Source: Alteriqipengyuania abyssalis
GTDB lineage: Bacteria; Pseudomonadota; Alphaproteobacteria; Sphingomonadales; Sphingomonadaceae
NCBI RefSeq assembly: GCF_019857185.1
Contig: NZ_JAHWXP010000001.1
Location: 1-64,000 of the forward strand
Reading direction: 5' to 3'
DNA length: 64,000 nt
Both the position numbers and the translations under genes were made by a program. Shown piece by piece: positions 41,826 through 51,055 of the stretch (positions are counted from its first letter, which is position 1; each line of letters starts with the position of its first letter). The notes under the pieces were generated by a model. That model was not told where the DNA came from and searched no databases. It saw only the letters and a list, made by a program, of their open reading frames with translations.

Positions 41826-43451
41826 ATGACACGAGAACGCGATTTCGCGGACCCGCGCATTCCCAATCGTGACGAGTGCGTCCTTCGCTACCTGCTCGAT
41901 CGATGGGCGGTCGAGCGGACCGACAAGGCGCACATCGTCTTCGCCGATGGTGAGGAATGGACCTTCGGAGAGCTTCAGAAGAAGGTTCGCGCCAAGGCCG
42001 CAGGCTTTCGCGAACTGGGCGTGCAGCAGGGCGAGCATGTCGCCGTGTGGCTCCCCAACGGGCGCGATGCGATCATCACCTTCTATGCTCTGAACTACCT
42101 CGGCGCGGTGTTCGTGCCCTTCAACACGGCCTATCGCGGGCAGTTGCTGGAGCATGTCGTCGCCAATTCCGGCGCGCGCTTCATGGTGGTGCATCCCGAT
42201 TTGGTCCCGCGCCTGGCGGGCGTGGGTCTGGCGCGGCTGGAACGGCTGGTGGTGACGACCGATCGCAGCGTTGACGGTGCGCCGCTACCGGTCACGGCGT
42301 ATGACGACCTGCTCGGCGATCCGGCGGACGAGCTTCCGCTCGAACGACCGATCCAGCCGTGGGACATCCAGTCGATCATCTACACCTCGGGCACCACGGG
42401 CCCCTCCAAGGGTGTGCTCTCGTCCTACCTGCACATGTTTTCCAACGCGGGGCCCGAATCCTGGCCCATGGTGGGCGAAGACGATCGCTACCTGTGTGTC
42501 GCGCCGATCTTCCACATCGGCGGCATGGGCCCGCCCTTCGTGATGCTGGCGCGCGGTGCGTCGGTCGCCATGATCGACAATTTCTCGACCGACGAGTTCT
42601 GGTCGATCGCGAAGGCGACCAAGTCGACCATGGTCTTCCTGCTCGGCGTGATGGCGACCTTCCTGCTCAAGGCCGAACCCCGGCCGAGCGACAAAGACCA
42701 CACGGTGAAGAAGGCGTTCATGGTCCCGCTGACCGGCGACGCCGCCGCCTTTACCGAGCGGTTCGGCGTGGACATCTACACGATCTTCAACATGACCGAG
42801 GTGTCCTCGCCGATCGTGTCCGAGGCCAACCCCGACAAGATCGGGACCTGCGGCAAGGTCCGCGAAGGGGTCGAGGTCCGGCTGGTCGATGCCAATGACT
42901 GCGAGGTCGCGGTGGGCGAGATCGGCGAAATGCTGGTCCGCACCGATCGCCCCTGGGCGATGAACAGCGGCTATAACGCCAATCCCGAAGCGACTGCGGA
43001 GGCCTGGCGCAACGGCTGGTTCCACACCGGCGACGCGTTCCGCCAAGACGAGGATGGCTATTTCTACTTCGTCGATCGGGTGAAGGACGCGATCCGGCGG
43101 CGGGGCGAGAATATCTCGTCCTTCGAGGTCGAGGCCGACGTCTGTCGCCACCCCTGCGTGCGCGAGGCCGCCGCCATCGCCGTGCCGAGCGAATATTCCG
43201 AAGACGAGGTCATGGTCATCGTCGCGCCGGTTCCCGGTCGCGAGATCGACCCGCGCGAGCTGGCCGAGTTCCTGATCGACGCGATGCCCTACTTCATGGT
43301 GCCGCGATATATCCGCCTGCTCGACGAACTGCCCAAGACCCCCTCTGCCAAGGTGATGAAGGCCGAACTGAGGGCCGAAGGCGTCACCCATGACACCTGG
43401 GACCGCGAAGCGGCGGGCATGCGGGTTCGGCGCGAGAGCTTCAGCGCGTGA
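41826..43451 (+). CDS. AMP-dependent acyl-CoA synthetase (CaiC/FadD-like)
   Basis: 541 residues. Adenylate-forming signature YTSGTTGPSKGVLSS (about 188-202), acyl-binding region, A8 hinge DRVKDAIRRRGENISSFEVE (about 418-437) and catalytic Lys in TPSAKVMKAELR near the C-terminus. It activates a carboxylic acid to its CoA ester via acyl-AMP. Closest by pattern to crotonobetaine/carnitine-CoA ligases, but in this operon the substrate is more likely an organic acid made by the neighbouring oxidases. CoA esters from it could feed the racemase. Confidence 0.92.
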   Translation: MTRERDFADPRIPNRDECVLRYLLDRWAVERTDKAHIVFADGEEWTFGELQKKVRAKAAGFRELGVQQGEHVAVWLPNGRDAIITFYALNYLGAVFVPFNTAYRGQLLEHVVANSGARFMVVHPDLVPRLAGVGLARLERLVVTTDRSVDGAPLPVTAYDDLLGDPADELPLERPIQPWDIQSIIYTSGTTGPSKGVLSSYLHMFSNAGPESWPMVGEDDRYLCVAPIFHIGGMGPPFVMLARGASVAMIDNFSTDEFWSIAKATKSTMVFLLGVMATFLLKAEPRPSDKDHTVKKAFMVPLTGDAAAFTERFGVDIYTIFNMTEVSSPIVSEANPDKIGTCGKVREGVEVRLVDANDCEVAVGEIGEMLVRTDRPWAMNSGYNANPEATAEAWRNGWFHTGDAFRQDEDGYFYFVDRVKDAIRRRGENISSFEVEADVCRHPCVREAAAIAVPSEYSEDEVMVIVAPVPGREIDPRELAEFLIDAMPYFMVPRYIRLLDELPKTPSAKVMKAELRAEGVTHDTWDREAAGMRVRRESFSA

Positions 43452-43515
43452 CCTTTTCCGACCTTTTCCTTGCGGCAGGCCCGGCCTGCCCGAACGCTGC
43501 AGGACAATGCATTCG

Positions 43516-45471
43516 ATGAGCAATCCCTTCGCAACCCCTCCGATCCCTGCCGACGAGGTCGATCGCGATCTGCTGGATGATGGCATCGCGCGGGGCAATA
43601 TTCCGGCCCTGCTGATGGTGCTGTACCAGATGACCGGCGATGATCGCTGGCTGGCAGACCCTTACGCGCCGGGGCGGTCGCCCGGGCTCGACGATAATGA
43701 CAGCGGGCAGTTGCCCGTCCCCCGCCAGCACGAGATTCGCGAGGCGGCTCGCGATGCGATCACCGCGTGGCTCGACGGTCAGCCACTCGCGGTTCCCCGG
43801 CCCAGCAACGCGCGACTTGCCGAAATGCTGACGGTCGCGATGACTGAACATGTGCCGCAGGAATATGGCGATATCATCGCATCGGGCATGGATTACGGGG
43901 CCGAGGAACCTGCCCAAGCTATCGTACCCGAGGGCAAGACCGCGATCGTGATCGGCGGCGGCGTCTCGGGGATCTGCGCCGGGATCGAACTCGGCAGGCT
44001 TGGCATCCCCTACACCCTGTTCGAAAAGAACGAGGATTTCGGCGGCACCTGGTTCGAGAACCGCTATCCCGGCTGCGGCGTCGACACGCCCTCGCTCACC
44101 TACACCTTCTCGTGCCGGCCCAACGACTGGTCGATGTACTTCCCCCTGCGCGACGAGATCGAGGGGTATCTGCTCGATACGGCCAAGCACTTCGAGCTCT
44201 ACAAGAACGCGCGGTTCAACACCTATGTCGAGGAAGCGCGCTGGAACGAGGGCACCGGCAAGTGGGGCGTCACCGTCACCACCGCCGATGGCAAGCGCGA
44301 GACCCACAGCGCGGATTATCTGTTCAGCGCGGTGGGGATTCTCAACATCCCCAAATATCCGAACATTCCCGGGCTCGAAGAGTTCGCGGGCGATGTCTAC
44401 CACACCAGCCGCTGGCCCGATGATGCACAGGTCGCGGGCAAGCGGGTCGCGGTGGTCGGCAATGGTGCGTCGGGCATGCAGGTCGCCCCGGCAATCGCGG
44501 ACGAGGTGCAAAGCCTGACGATCTTCGCCCGGTCCAAGCAGTGGGCCGCGCCGTTCCCGCAGTTCCGCAAGACCATCCCGGCAGGCGTGCGCTATCTGAT
44601 GCAGGTCGTGCCGCTCTATCGCGCATGGCTGGAACAGCGCCTGTCCTGGACCTTCAACGATCGGGTTCACGGCACGCTGTTCCGCGATCCGGAGTTCGAG
44701 CACCCGGAACGCGCGGTCAACGAGATCAACGATGGCCACCGCCGTGCCTTCACCCGCTATGTGAAGGAACAGTTGGAGGACCGGCCCGAACTGATCGAGC
44801 ACGTCCTGCCCGATTATCCGCCTTTTGCGAAGCGCATGCTGCTGGACAATGGCTGGTATCGCACGATCAAGCGCGACAATGTGACCCTGATCCCCGAACA
44901 TCTCGCGAAGGTGGAAGGGCACACGCTGCACTCCTCGTCCGGCAAGACGGTAGAGGCGGATGTCATCATCCTTGCGACCGGTTTCCAGACGACCAACGTG
45001 CTCGGCTCCTATGGCATCTATGGCAGGGACGGGGAAAACCTGCACGACAAGTGGGGCGAGGACGATGCGGCCGCCTATCTCGGCACGCTGGTGCCGGGGT
45101 TCCCCAATTTCTTCATCCTGCTGGGCCCCAATGTCGGCTCGGGCCATGGCGGCAGCATGATCCGCAATATCGAGAACCAGATGCACTTCGCAGGCGAGGT
45201 CGTCCTCTCGGCGAACAAGCATGGTGCGCGCACGGTCGAGGTGCGCGACAAGGTCTACGAAGACTACCTGCGCCGGATCGATGAAGCGCATGAAAAGCTG
45301 GTCTGGACCCATCCGGGAACGGAGAACTGGTATCGCAATTCCAAGGGCCGGGTTATCGCCATCACTCCATGGCGCAACGACGCCTTCTGGCGGATGACCC
45401 GCTCACCGGACGAAAGCGACCTCGCCTTCGACGGCGAAGCGCAGACGTCGCAACGCTCCGCCACCGGCTGA
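43516..45471 (+). CDS. Baeyer-Villiger flavin monooxygenase (HAPMO-like)
   Basis: 651 residues; ATG 43507 is an alternative start. An N-terminal extension of about 135 residues without a nucleotide-binding motif precedes the first Rossmann fold (IGGGVSGICAG, about 146). Such an extension is characteristic of 4-hydroxyacetophenone monooxygenase. The Baeyer-Villiger fingerprint FxGxxxHxxxWP is present as FAGDVYHTSRWP (about 292-303), and the second Rossmann motif as VVGNGASGMQ. It should insert oxygen next to a ketone carbonyl, giving an ester or lactone, with NADPH and O2. It ends the Fe-ADH/ligase operon and converges on an MBL-fold hydrolase. Confidence 0.92.
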   Translation: MSNPFATPPIPADEVDRDLLDDGIARGNIPALLMVLYQMTGDDRWLADPYAPGRSPGLDDNDSGQLPVPRQHEIREAARDAITAWLDGQPLAVPRPSNARLAEMLTVAMTEHVPQEYGDIIASGMDYGAEEPAQAIVPEGKTAIVIGGGVSGICAGIELGRLGIPYTLFEKNEDFGGTWFENRYPGCGVDTPSLTYTFSCRPNDWSMYFPLRDEIEGYLLDTAKHFELYKNARFNTYVEEARWNEGTGKWGVTVTTADGKRETHSADYLFSAVGILNIPKYPNIPGLEEFAGDVYHTSRWPDDAQVAGKRVAVVGNGASGMQVAPAIADEVQSLTIFARSKQWAAPFPQFRKTIPAGVRYLMQVVPLYRAWLEQRLSWTFNDRVHGTLFRDPEFEHPERAVNEINDGHRRAFTRYVKEQLEDRPELIEHVLPDYPPFAKRMLLDNGWYRTIKRDNVTLIPEHLAKVEGHTLHSSSGKTVEADVIILATGFQTTNVLGSYGIYGRDGENLHDKWGEDDAAAYLGTLVPGFPNFFILLGPNVGSGHGGSMIRNIENQMHFAGEVVLSANKHGARTVEVRDKVYEDYLRRIDEAHEKLVWTHPGTENWYRNSKGRVIAITPWRNDAFWRMTRSPDESDLAFDGEAQTSQRSATG

Positions 45472-45542
45472 AAAGCGGTGGCGGTCTAGCAGGGGAGGGC
45501 GGTCGGCGAATCTGCGCCCGCTGCCTCAGGCAGTCGCGCGTG

Positions 45543-45567
45543 GCGGGCTGCCGCCCCGGCAGTCCGC
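45543..45567. terminator. hairpin between convergent monooxygenase and hydrolase genes
   Basis: GCGGGCTGCCG/CGGCAGTCCGC, an 11-bp stem with one G-U pair and a three-base loop. No U-run follows, so termination is only probable. The rest of 45472-45626 shows nothing. Confidence 0.4.
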
Positions 45568-45626
45568 ATGGAAAAGATCAAGCAGGCCGTTTTCGCGTCT
45601 TGCGGCAAAGACGCCCGGGGGGGGTA

Positions 45627-46511
45627 TCAGCGGTAGATGGGCCTGAACCCGTCGCCATCGCGTTCCACGAATACCGAGTGAGGCGCGCCGAAATGCGCGG
45701 GCACGATGCGGGCATGCTGATCTGCCGCCTGCTCCAGCACCTTGCGTCTGGTGGCGGCCGCCGTGGCGCGGTCTTCGCAATAGACGCTGTTCCAGTCGGG
45801 CCGGAGGACCTGCATCGGGTGGTGGAGAATATCTCCGGTGAACAGTGCGACATCCCCGTCCGCTTCTACCTGCAGGACCATGTGGCCCGGTGTATGGCCG
45901 GGTGAAGCGAACGCGGTCATCCCGTCCGCAATCGAGTGGCCGCTCTCGATGAGCCGGGCCTGTCCGCTTGCGATGACGGGTGCCACGCTGTCTTCGAAGA
46001 CGTTGGCGTTGACCGCCGCTCCGCCGAGCGACGGGTAGATTTCCTTGTCCGGATTCCACGCCTGCTCGTCGAGGTCCGGGAAGAAATAGAGCGCGTTGGG
46101 GAAGGTCGGCTTCCATTCGCCGTCGACCAGCTGCGTGTTCCAGCCCACGTGATCGATATGGAGATGCGTGCAGAAGACCTTGTCGATGTCTTCCGGTGCA
46201 AATCCGGCCTCGCCCAGACGCGTCAGAAAGTCGCTTTCCAGGTCGCCGAAGATGGGAATGCCGGGGCGGGACTTGCCGTTGCCCGCCCCGGTATCGACCA
46301 GCACCGTCTCTTCGCCGGTGTCGATCAGCCAGCTCTGGAGATAGCCGTAGATCAGGCCGTCGCGCAGAAAGTCTGGCTCGAATGCGCTCACGTGGCCGCC
46401 GAAGGCCGAGGCTTCGTATTCGGCGAAGAGGGCTTCGGGAGGGGCGAACCCGCCCTGCCATTCCTCGATCCGATGGACCTTGTGCGATCCGATACGAAAT
46501 TCCCCGGCCAT
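45627..46511 (-). CDS. MBL-fold metallo-hydrolase (lactonase-like)
   Basis: 294 residues from ATG 46511. The dinuclear metal motif HxHxDH is present as THLHIDHVGW (about 104-113), with further ligands in SPGHTPGHM, FTGDILHH and the C-terminal VPAHFGAPH. The N-terminus IDTGEETVLVDTGAGN matches the lactonase/quorum-quenching branch of the superfamily. Next to a Baeyer-Villiger enzyme, hydrolysis of its ester or lactone product is a reasonable hypothesis. It follows the TonB receptor by 16 bp in the same direction, so both are in one operon. Confidence 0.9.
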   Translation of the reverse strand: MAGEFRIGSHKVHRIEEWQGGFAPPEALFAEYEASAFGGHVSAFEPDFLRDGLIYGYLQSWLIDTGEETVLVDTGAGNGKSRPGIPIFGDLESDFLTRLGEAGFAPEDIDKVFCTHLHIDHVGWNTQLVDGEWKPTFPNALYFFPDLDEQAWNPDKEIYPSLGGAAVNANVFEDSVAPVIASGQARLIESGHSIADGMTAFASPGHTPGHMVLQVEADGDVALFTGDILHHPMQVLRPDWNSVYCEDRATAAATRRKVLEQAADQHARIVPAHFGAPHSVFVERDGDGFRPIYR

Positions 46512-46527
46512 CGCGTGCACCCCCGCT

Positions 46528-48825
46528 CTAGAAGTCGTAGCCGAGCGTGATCCCGTAGGTCCGCGGAGGACGCAGCGAGCCGACCGACACGTAGCTGTAG
46601 AGGGGCGAGGCGATGATGGTGTTGGCCAGCACCTCCTCGTCGAACAGGTTCTTCCCCCAGACCGAGGCGGACCACCGGTTGCCCGGGGCGCGGTAGGTGA
46701 TGCTGGCATTGGCGATCGCGAAGGCTTCCTGCCGGGCATCCTGGTTGTTGAATTCGGTGAAGAACACTTCGTCCTGGAAGTTCACGTCCGCCGAAAGATC
46801 GATCGTTGCGCCATTGCCCAACTCGATCGTGTGGTCGGCAAAGACGGCGACGGAAACCTCCGGCGCATTGGCGAGCTTGTTGCCCGAAAGGTCAGACAGG
46901 GCCGGATCGGTCGGGCAGGTGGGGAACTGGCGACGCGCCGGATCGCCCGCTGCGTAATACCCGTTGCAGAAGTCGGTGTACTTCGCATTCAGATAGGTGC
47001 CGAAGATACGGAATGTGGTGTTCGGCCCGGGCCGCAGGGTCGTCTCGATCTCGATCCCGTAGTTGCGGGCCGAAGCTGCGTTGATCGTTTCCACGATGCT
47101 GTTGGCGTTGACGAAGCCGACCTGCAGGTTGGAATAGTCGTAATAGAAGCCCGCCACGCTGTAGCCGAAGGTGCGATCGATGGTCTCGCCCCGTACCCCG
47201 ATTTCGTAGCTCCACACATCCTCCGGATCGATCACGGCATTGACCGACCCGATGTTCACCACACCCGATTTGAAGCCCTTGGTGACCTTGCCGTAGAGCA
47301 GGGTGCCGCCCAGCGTTTCGTATTCGAGCACGAACTTCGGCGTGATCGCATCCCAGTCGCCGGTTTTGTCCGTCGGGATGTCGATACCCTGCGCATCGAA
47401 GGTGAAGCGACCGACGCCCGAACGTTCTTCCCAGTTATAGCGCGCGCCTGCGGTGAAGGTGAGGCTGGGCGTGATCTCCAGCGACCCTTCGAGATAGGCG
47501 CCCACTGCGGTGGTATCGACGGTTCCGCGCTGGAGGTAGTTGCCGTTGTCGAAGGCGTCGGCAGGCAGATTGGTGCCCAGCGCAATGTTGAAATACTGCG
47601 CGAGGTTGACCGTAGGCACGCGCACTTCGCCGAACAGCGTCTCTTCGAAATACATCGCACCGCCGAGCAGCGAGAGGCGGCCCAGATCTGCAGTGAAGGT
47701 CAGCTCCTGACTGAAGGATTCGCTGTCTTCGGTGTAGTTGTTCTGGCCGAACGCGTTCACATCGCTCACGTCGAGATCGTCGCGATTGAAACGCTCGAAC
47801 TTGCGGTAGGCGGTGGTGGAGGTGAGGGTGAAGTCGCCCTTGTCGAGGGTGACGATGCCCTGCACGCTGGTGCCCTTGCGATCATTGATCGCGTCCTCGT
47901 CCGAATAGATGTTGCGGACATCGGTCGGCTCGCCGCGCGCTGCGTAATAGTCGTTGATCGTCTGCCCGCCGAGCAGCGACGAGGCGATCTGGTCTTCCGG
48001 CACCACGGTGGGCCCGAAATAGTGGAAGGCGTAGTTGAAGTCGTCTTCCCGGAAATGGTCCGCCACGACGAGCACTTCGAGATCGGGGCTCAGGTTGGCG
48101 AGCAGCGATCCGCGGATGGAGTAGGCGTCGCGGTTGTCGACCGGATTGCCGGTGAACAGGTTGGTGCCGTAGCCGTCGCGGTTCTCGTATTTGCCTGCGA
48201 CCCGGAAGGCGAGCGTATCGCCCGCGATCGGCCCGCCGACCGCGCCTTCCAGAGTGATCGCATCGTAGTTGCCGTAGGTTGCGCGTGCATAGCCTTCGAA
48301 GGTGGAGGTCGGCCGGGCGGTGACCAGGTTGATGACCCCGCCGGTCGCGCCGCGACCATAGGTGGTGCCCTGGGGACCGCGCAGGACTTCGATCTGTTCG
48401 ATGTCGTAAAAGCCGCTCAGCTGTGCGGCGGGGCGGCTGATGATGGCCCCGTTCTGAAGGAAGGCGACCGCGCCATCCGCACCCAGATCGATGCTGGTCA
48501 GGCCGATCCCGCGGATGAAGGTGCGGTTGACCCCGAACTGGTCGCCGACCGACAGGTTGGGGACCGCGATCGACAGGTCGCTCGCATTCTCGATGCCGCC
48601 CGCGCCGATCTGGTCGGCGCTCACGACGGAGATGGCGGCCGCCGTGTCTTCAAGCGACTGGCCCGACTTGGTGGCTGTCACCACGATGGTCGCCGAGTCC
48701 TCGACTTCGCGCTTCGTCTCGCTGTCGTCCGGCGCACCGGCGGTCTGCGCCGAGGCCTGGGTGGCACCCGCGATTGCGGCCACCGCGGCAGCCGACATGA
48801 GCGCGCATTTGATGCTCTTCTTCAT
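46528..48825 (-). CDS. TonB-dependent outer membrane receptor of the catabolic island
   Basis: 765 residues from ATG 48825, preceded by GGGAGAG. Signal peptide about 1-27 (AGATQASAQ), TonB-box-like SATIVVTATKSG, plug with IEVLRGPQGTTYGRGATGG (about 122-140), barrel to the terminal Phe (YGITLGYDF). No STN domain, so uptake rather than signalling. Cotranscription with the MBL hydrolase and an operator at 48862-48873 suggest it imports the substrate of the island. Confidence 0.94.
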   Translation of the reverse strand: MKKSIKCALMSAAAVAAIAGATQASAQTAGAPDDSETKREVEDSATIVVTATKSGQSLEDTAAAISVVSADQIGAGGIENASDLSIAVPNLSVGDQFGVNRTFIRGIGLTSIDLGADGAVAFLQNGAIISRPAAQLSGFYDIEQIEVLRGPQGTTYGRGATGGVINLVTARPTSTFEGYARATYGNYDAITLEGAVGGPIAGDTLAFRVAGKYENRDGYGTNLFTGNPVDNRDAYSIRGSLLANLSPDLEVLVVADHFREDDFNYAFHYFGPTVVPEDQIASSLLGGQTINDYYAARGEPTDVRNIYSDEDAINDRKGTSVQGIVTLDKGDFTLTSTTAYRKFERFNRDDLDVSDVNAFGQNNYTEDSESFSQELTFTADLGRLSLLGGAMYFEETLFGEVRVPTVNLAQYFNIALGTNLPADAFDNGNYLQRGTVDTTAVGAYLEGSLEITPSLTFTAGARYNWEERSGVGRFTFDAQGIDIPTDKTGDWDAITPKFVLEYETLGGTLLYGKVTKGFKSGVVNIGSVNAVIDPEDVWSYEIGVRGETIDRTFGYSVAGFYYDYSNLQVGFVNANSIVETINAASARNYGIEIETTLRPGPNTTFRIFGTYLNAKYTDFCNGYYAAGDPARRQFPTCPTDPALSDLSGNKLANAPEVSVAVFADHTIELGNGATIDLSADVNFQDEVFFTEFNNQDARQEAFAIANASITYRAPGNRWSASVWGKNLFDEEVLANTIIASPLYSYVSVGSLRPPRTYGITLGYDF

Positions 48826-48861
48826 CGCTTTCTCTCCCACTCTACCAGCCCTATAATTTTC

Positions 48862-48873
48862 TACTGGCCGGTA
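48862..48873. promoter_or_regulatory. TetR-type operator candidate, site 2
   Basis: TACTGGCCGGTA, one mismatch from the perfect site, 37 bp before the TonB receptor start and near its likely -35. A weaker half-like sequence TACCAGCCCTAT lies at 48843-48854. Confidence 0.7.
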
Positions 48874-48923
48874 TTTTCAGTTAAAACTCGACGGATGCGT
48901 GTCCGCTTTTTCCCCTCATCGGA

Positions 48924-49565
48924 TTACTCGGCGCCCGCCAGCCGCAGGGCCGCCGTCACCAGTTGATCGATTACTTCTCCGGAGGAACGCTGGCCCCCCG
49001 GCGAATACCAGGTCGGAATCCAGCTGATCAGACCGCCGATCCAGACCGCGACAAAGGAATCGGTGTCTTCCCGGAATTCGCCCGCTTCCACGCCTTCGCG
49101 GATCAGCTCGGCGATCTGGTGGTCGAAAGACGCCCTCATCCGCAGGATACGGTTGTGATCGGTCGCGCTCAGATGCTTCATTTCGCGCTGGTAGACGACG
49201 ACATATTCCTGCCGTTCGATCACGATTCTGCCGACCTGCCGCACGACTTCGGTCAGCAGGGCGCGATGGGTCTTGTGCTCGTCTGCCAGTGTGGCTTCCA
49301 GCACGGCCAGCGACTCGCTGATGCCCACCTCGCAGATCGCGGCGAGGATCGCTTCCTTGTTCTTGAAGTAGGAATACAGGAACGGCTTGGTGACGCCCAG
49401 ATTGTCCGCAACAAGGTCGAGCGTGCAGCTGCTGTAGCCGCGCTGGTAGAACAGGTTGCTGGCGACTTCGATGATGCGATTGGTCTTGAAGGCGACGAAT
49501 TCGCTTTTCAGCGAGTCGTTCGCCCCGGCAGACGCTTCGCGAGCGTTCGTGGCTATCGATGACAT
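48924..49565 (-). CDS. TetR/AcrR-family transcriptional regulator
   Basis: 213 residues. N-terminal TetR HTH (about 26-72: TNRIIEVASNLFYQRGYSSCTLDLVADNLGVTKPFLYSYFKNKEAIL, shortened here to key parts), then an all-helical ligand-binding domain (KstR2/FadR-like length). Such regulators usually bind an acyl-CoA or aromatic effector and release DNA. It lies inside the island, divergent from the hydroxy-acid oxidase, and a perfect TACTGGCCAGTA palindrome sits between them. It is the obvious candidate to bind all three sites. Confidence 0.93.
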   Translation of the reverse strand: MSSIATNAREASAGANDSLKSEFVAFKTNRIIEVASNLFYQRGYSSCTLDLVADNLGVTKPFLYSYFKNKEAILAAICEVGISESLAVLEATLADEHKTHRALLTEVVRQVGRIVIERQEYVVVYQREMKHLSATDHNRILRMRASFDHQIAELIREGVEAGEFREDTDSFVAVWIGGLISWIPTWYSPGGQRSSGEVIDQLVTAALRLAGAE

Positions 49566-49662
49566 AGCCGCTCCATCGCCGATCCAGGGCGTTCAGGCAA
49601 TTCGGTCTCTCCGTTGGTGGATGTATCTCCACCTTGGAGCACGTGATGCCAAATAAGCGCCG

Positions 49663-49674
49663 TACTGGCCAGTA
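49663..49674. promoter_or_regulatory. TetR-type operator candidate, site 3 (perfect palindrome)
   Basis: TACTGGCCAGTA, self-complementary over all 12 bases, 98 bp before the TetR start and 91 bp before the oxidase start. It implies autoregulation and control of the divergent gene. Confidence 0.75.
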
Positions 49675-49764
49675 GTTTTTTCTGACTCTTGGTAACGGGC
49701 CGGTGCTGCTCTAGGCTGGGCTGAGGCAAAAGACCTTAAAAACATGCGGAGCGGAGAACCTGGA

Positions 49765-50943
49765 ATGCCCCACTACGGCGATATGCAGAACGCGATCTAC
49801 AATGCCGGGCTGAGCGGGATTCAGCCGGACTATCCGGTCGATTTCGCCACCCTGGAAGCGCGTGCGGAGAAGGCTCTTTCGCCGTCCATGCGCAATTATA
49901 TCCAGGGCGGGTGCGGGGACGAGCACACGCAGGATCGCAATGCGGATGCATTCCACAACTGGGGGATGGTGCCGCGCATGCTGGTGGACTGCACGCAGCG
50001 CGATCTGTCGATCGATCTGTTCGGGATGCGTCTTCCCTCACCGGTGTTCATGGCGCCGATCGGCGTCAACGGAGAGGCGACGCAGGATCGCAAGGGCGAT
50101 CTGGCGGCGGCGCGTGCTTCGGCTGAAACGGGCGTTCCTTTCTGCGCCTCCACGCTTTCCAACACGCCGCTGGAAGAGGTGGCGCGCGCGGCGGGGGATA
50201 CGCCGGGCTTGTTCCAGCTTTACACGCCCAAGAACGAGGATCTGACCCAGAGCCTGATATCCCGGGCGCAGAAGGCGGGCTACCGCGCGCTGATAATTAC
50301 GCTGGATACCTGGGTGACCGGGTGGCGCCCGCGCGATCTCAACACCGCCAATTTCCCTCAATTGCGCGGCAAGGTGCTGGAAAACTACTTCAGCGATCCA
50401 GTGTTCAGGGGCCTGCTGGAGCGGCCGCCGGAAGAGGATCTGCCCGCCGCCGTGGCCAAGTGGGCAGCGACGTTCGGCAAGGTGCTGACGTGGGACGATA
50501 TCGCCCGCTTCAGGGAAATGACCGACATGCCGATCGTCCTCAAGGGCATCTGCCACGGCGAGGATGCGCGCAAGGCGGCGGATCACGGGGTCGATGCGAT
50601 CTACTGCTCCAATCATGGCGGCAGACAGGCCAATGGCGGGATTGCCGCGATCGACATGCTTCCGGCGGTGGTCGAAGGGGCGGGGCAGACGCCCGTGTTG
50701 TTCGACAGCGGCATCCGCTCCGGCAGCGATGTGATCAAGGCGATCGCGCTGGGCGCGACGGCGGTCGGGATTGGGCGGCCATACACCTACGGGCTGGCGG
50801 TCGGCGGCACGGCTGGCGCGGCGCACGTGCTGCGCTCGATTTTGGCGGAGGCCGATCTGCTGATGGCGGTGAACGGCTATCCCGATCTGGACGCGGTGCG
50901 GGAGGCGGGCGCTTACCGCATGCCGCCGCTGACTTTGCCTTGA
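49765..50943 (+). CDS. FMN-dependent alpha-hydroxy-acid oxidase (lactate 2-monooxygenase-like)
   Basis: 392 residues from ATG 49765, eight bases after GGAG. TIM-barrel FMN enzyme: substrate loop TLDTWVTGWRPRDLN (about 183-197), the form found in lactate 2-monooxygenase; catalytic His in CSNHGGRQ (about 288-295); phosphate-binding FDSGIRSGSDVIKAIALGA and GIGRPYTYGLA. It should oxidise a 2-hydroxy acid, releasing either the keto acid or its decarboxylated product. First gene of an operon under site 3, followed by the KAS III-like gene. Confidence 0.9.
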   Translation: MPHYGDMQNAIYNAGLSGIQPDYPVDFATLEARAEKALSPSMRNYIQGGCGDEHTQDRNADAFHNWGMVPRMLVDCTQRDLSIDLFGMRLPSPVFMAPIGVNGEATQDRKGDLAAARASAETGVPFCASTLSNTPLEEVARAAGDTPGLFQLYTPKNEDLTQSLISRAQKAGYRALIITLDTWVTGWRPRDLNTANFPQLRGKVLENYFSDPVFRGLLERPPEEDLPAAVAKWAATFGKVLTWDDIARFREMTDMPIVLKGICHGEDARKAADHGVDAIYCSNHGGRQANGGIAAIDMLPAVVEGAGQTPVLFDSGIRSGSDVIKAIALGATAVGIGRPYTYGLAVGGTAGAAHVLRSILAEADLLMAVNGYPDLDAVREAGAYRMPPLTLP

Positions 50944-51055
50944 GAGGTGCGAGTGGCGCGCATGCGGGAACCGGCATGGCAAACGCCTCGATATCCATAG
51001 CCACGGTGGATGCGGCTTGCCGCATTTCGCCCACGTCGCTACTCCTCGGCACCCA

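Noticed and set aside
45598-45626. Run of G residues after the hydrolase gene as a G-quadruplex or phase-variable tract
   Set aside because: Only one short G8 run lies in a convergent intergenic region; no repeated G-tracts or nearby start codon.
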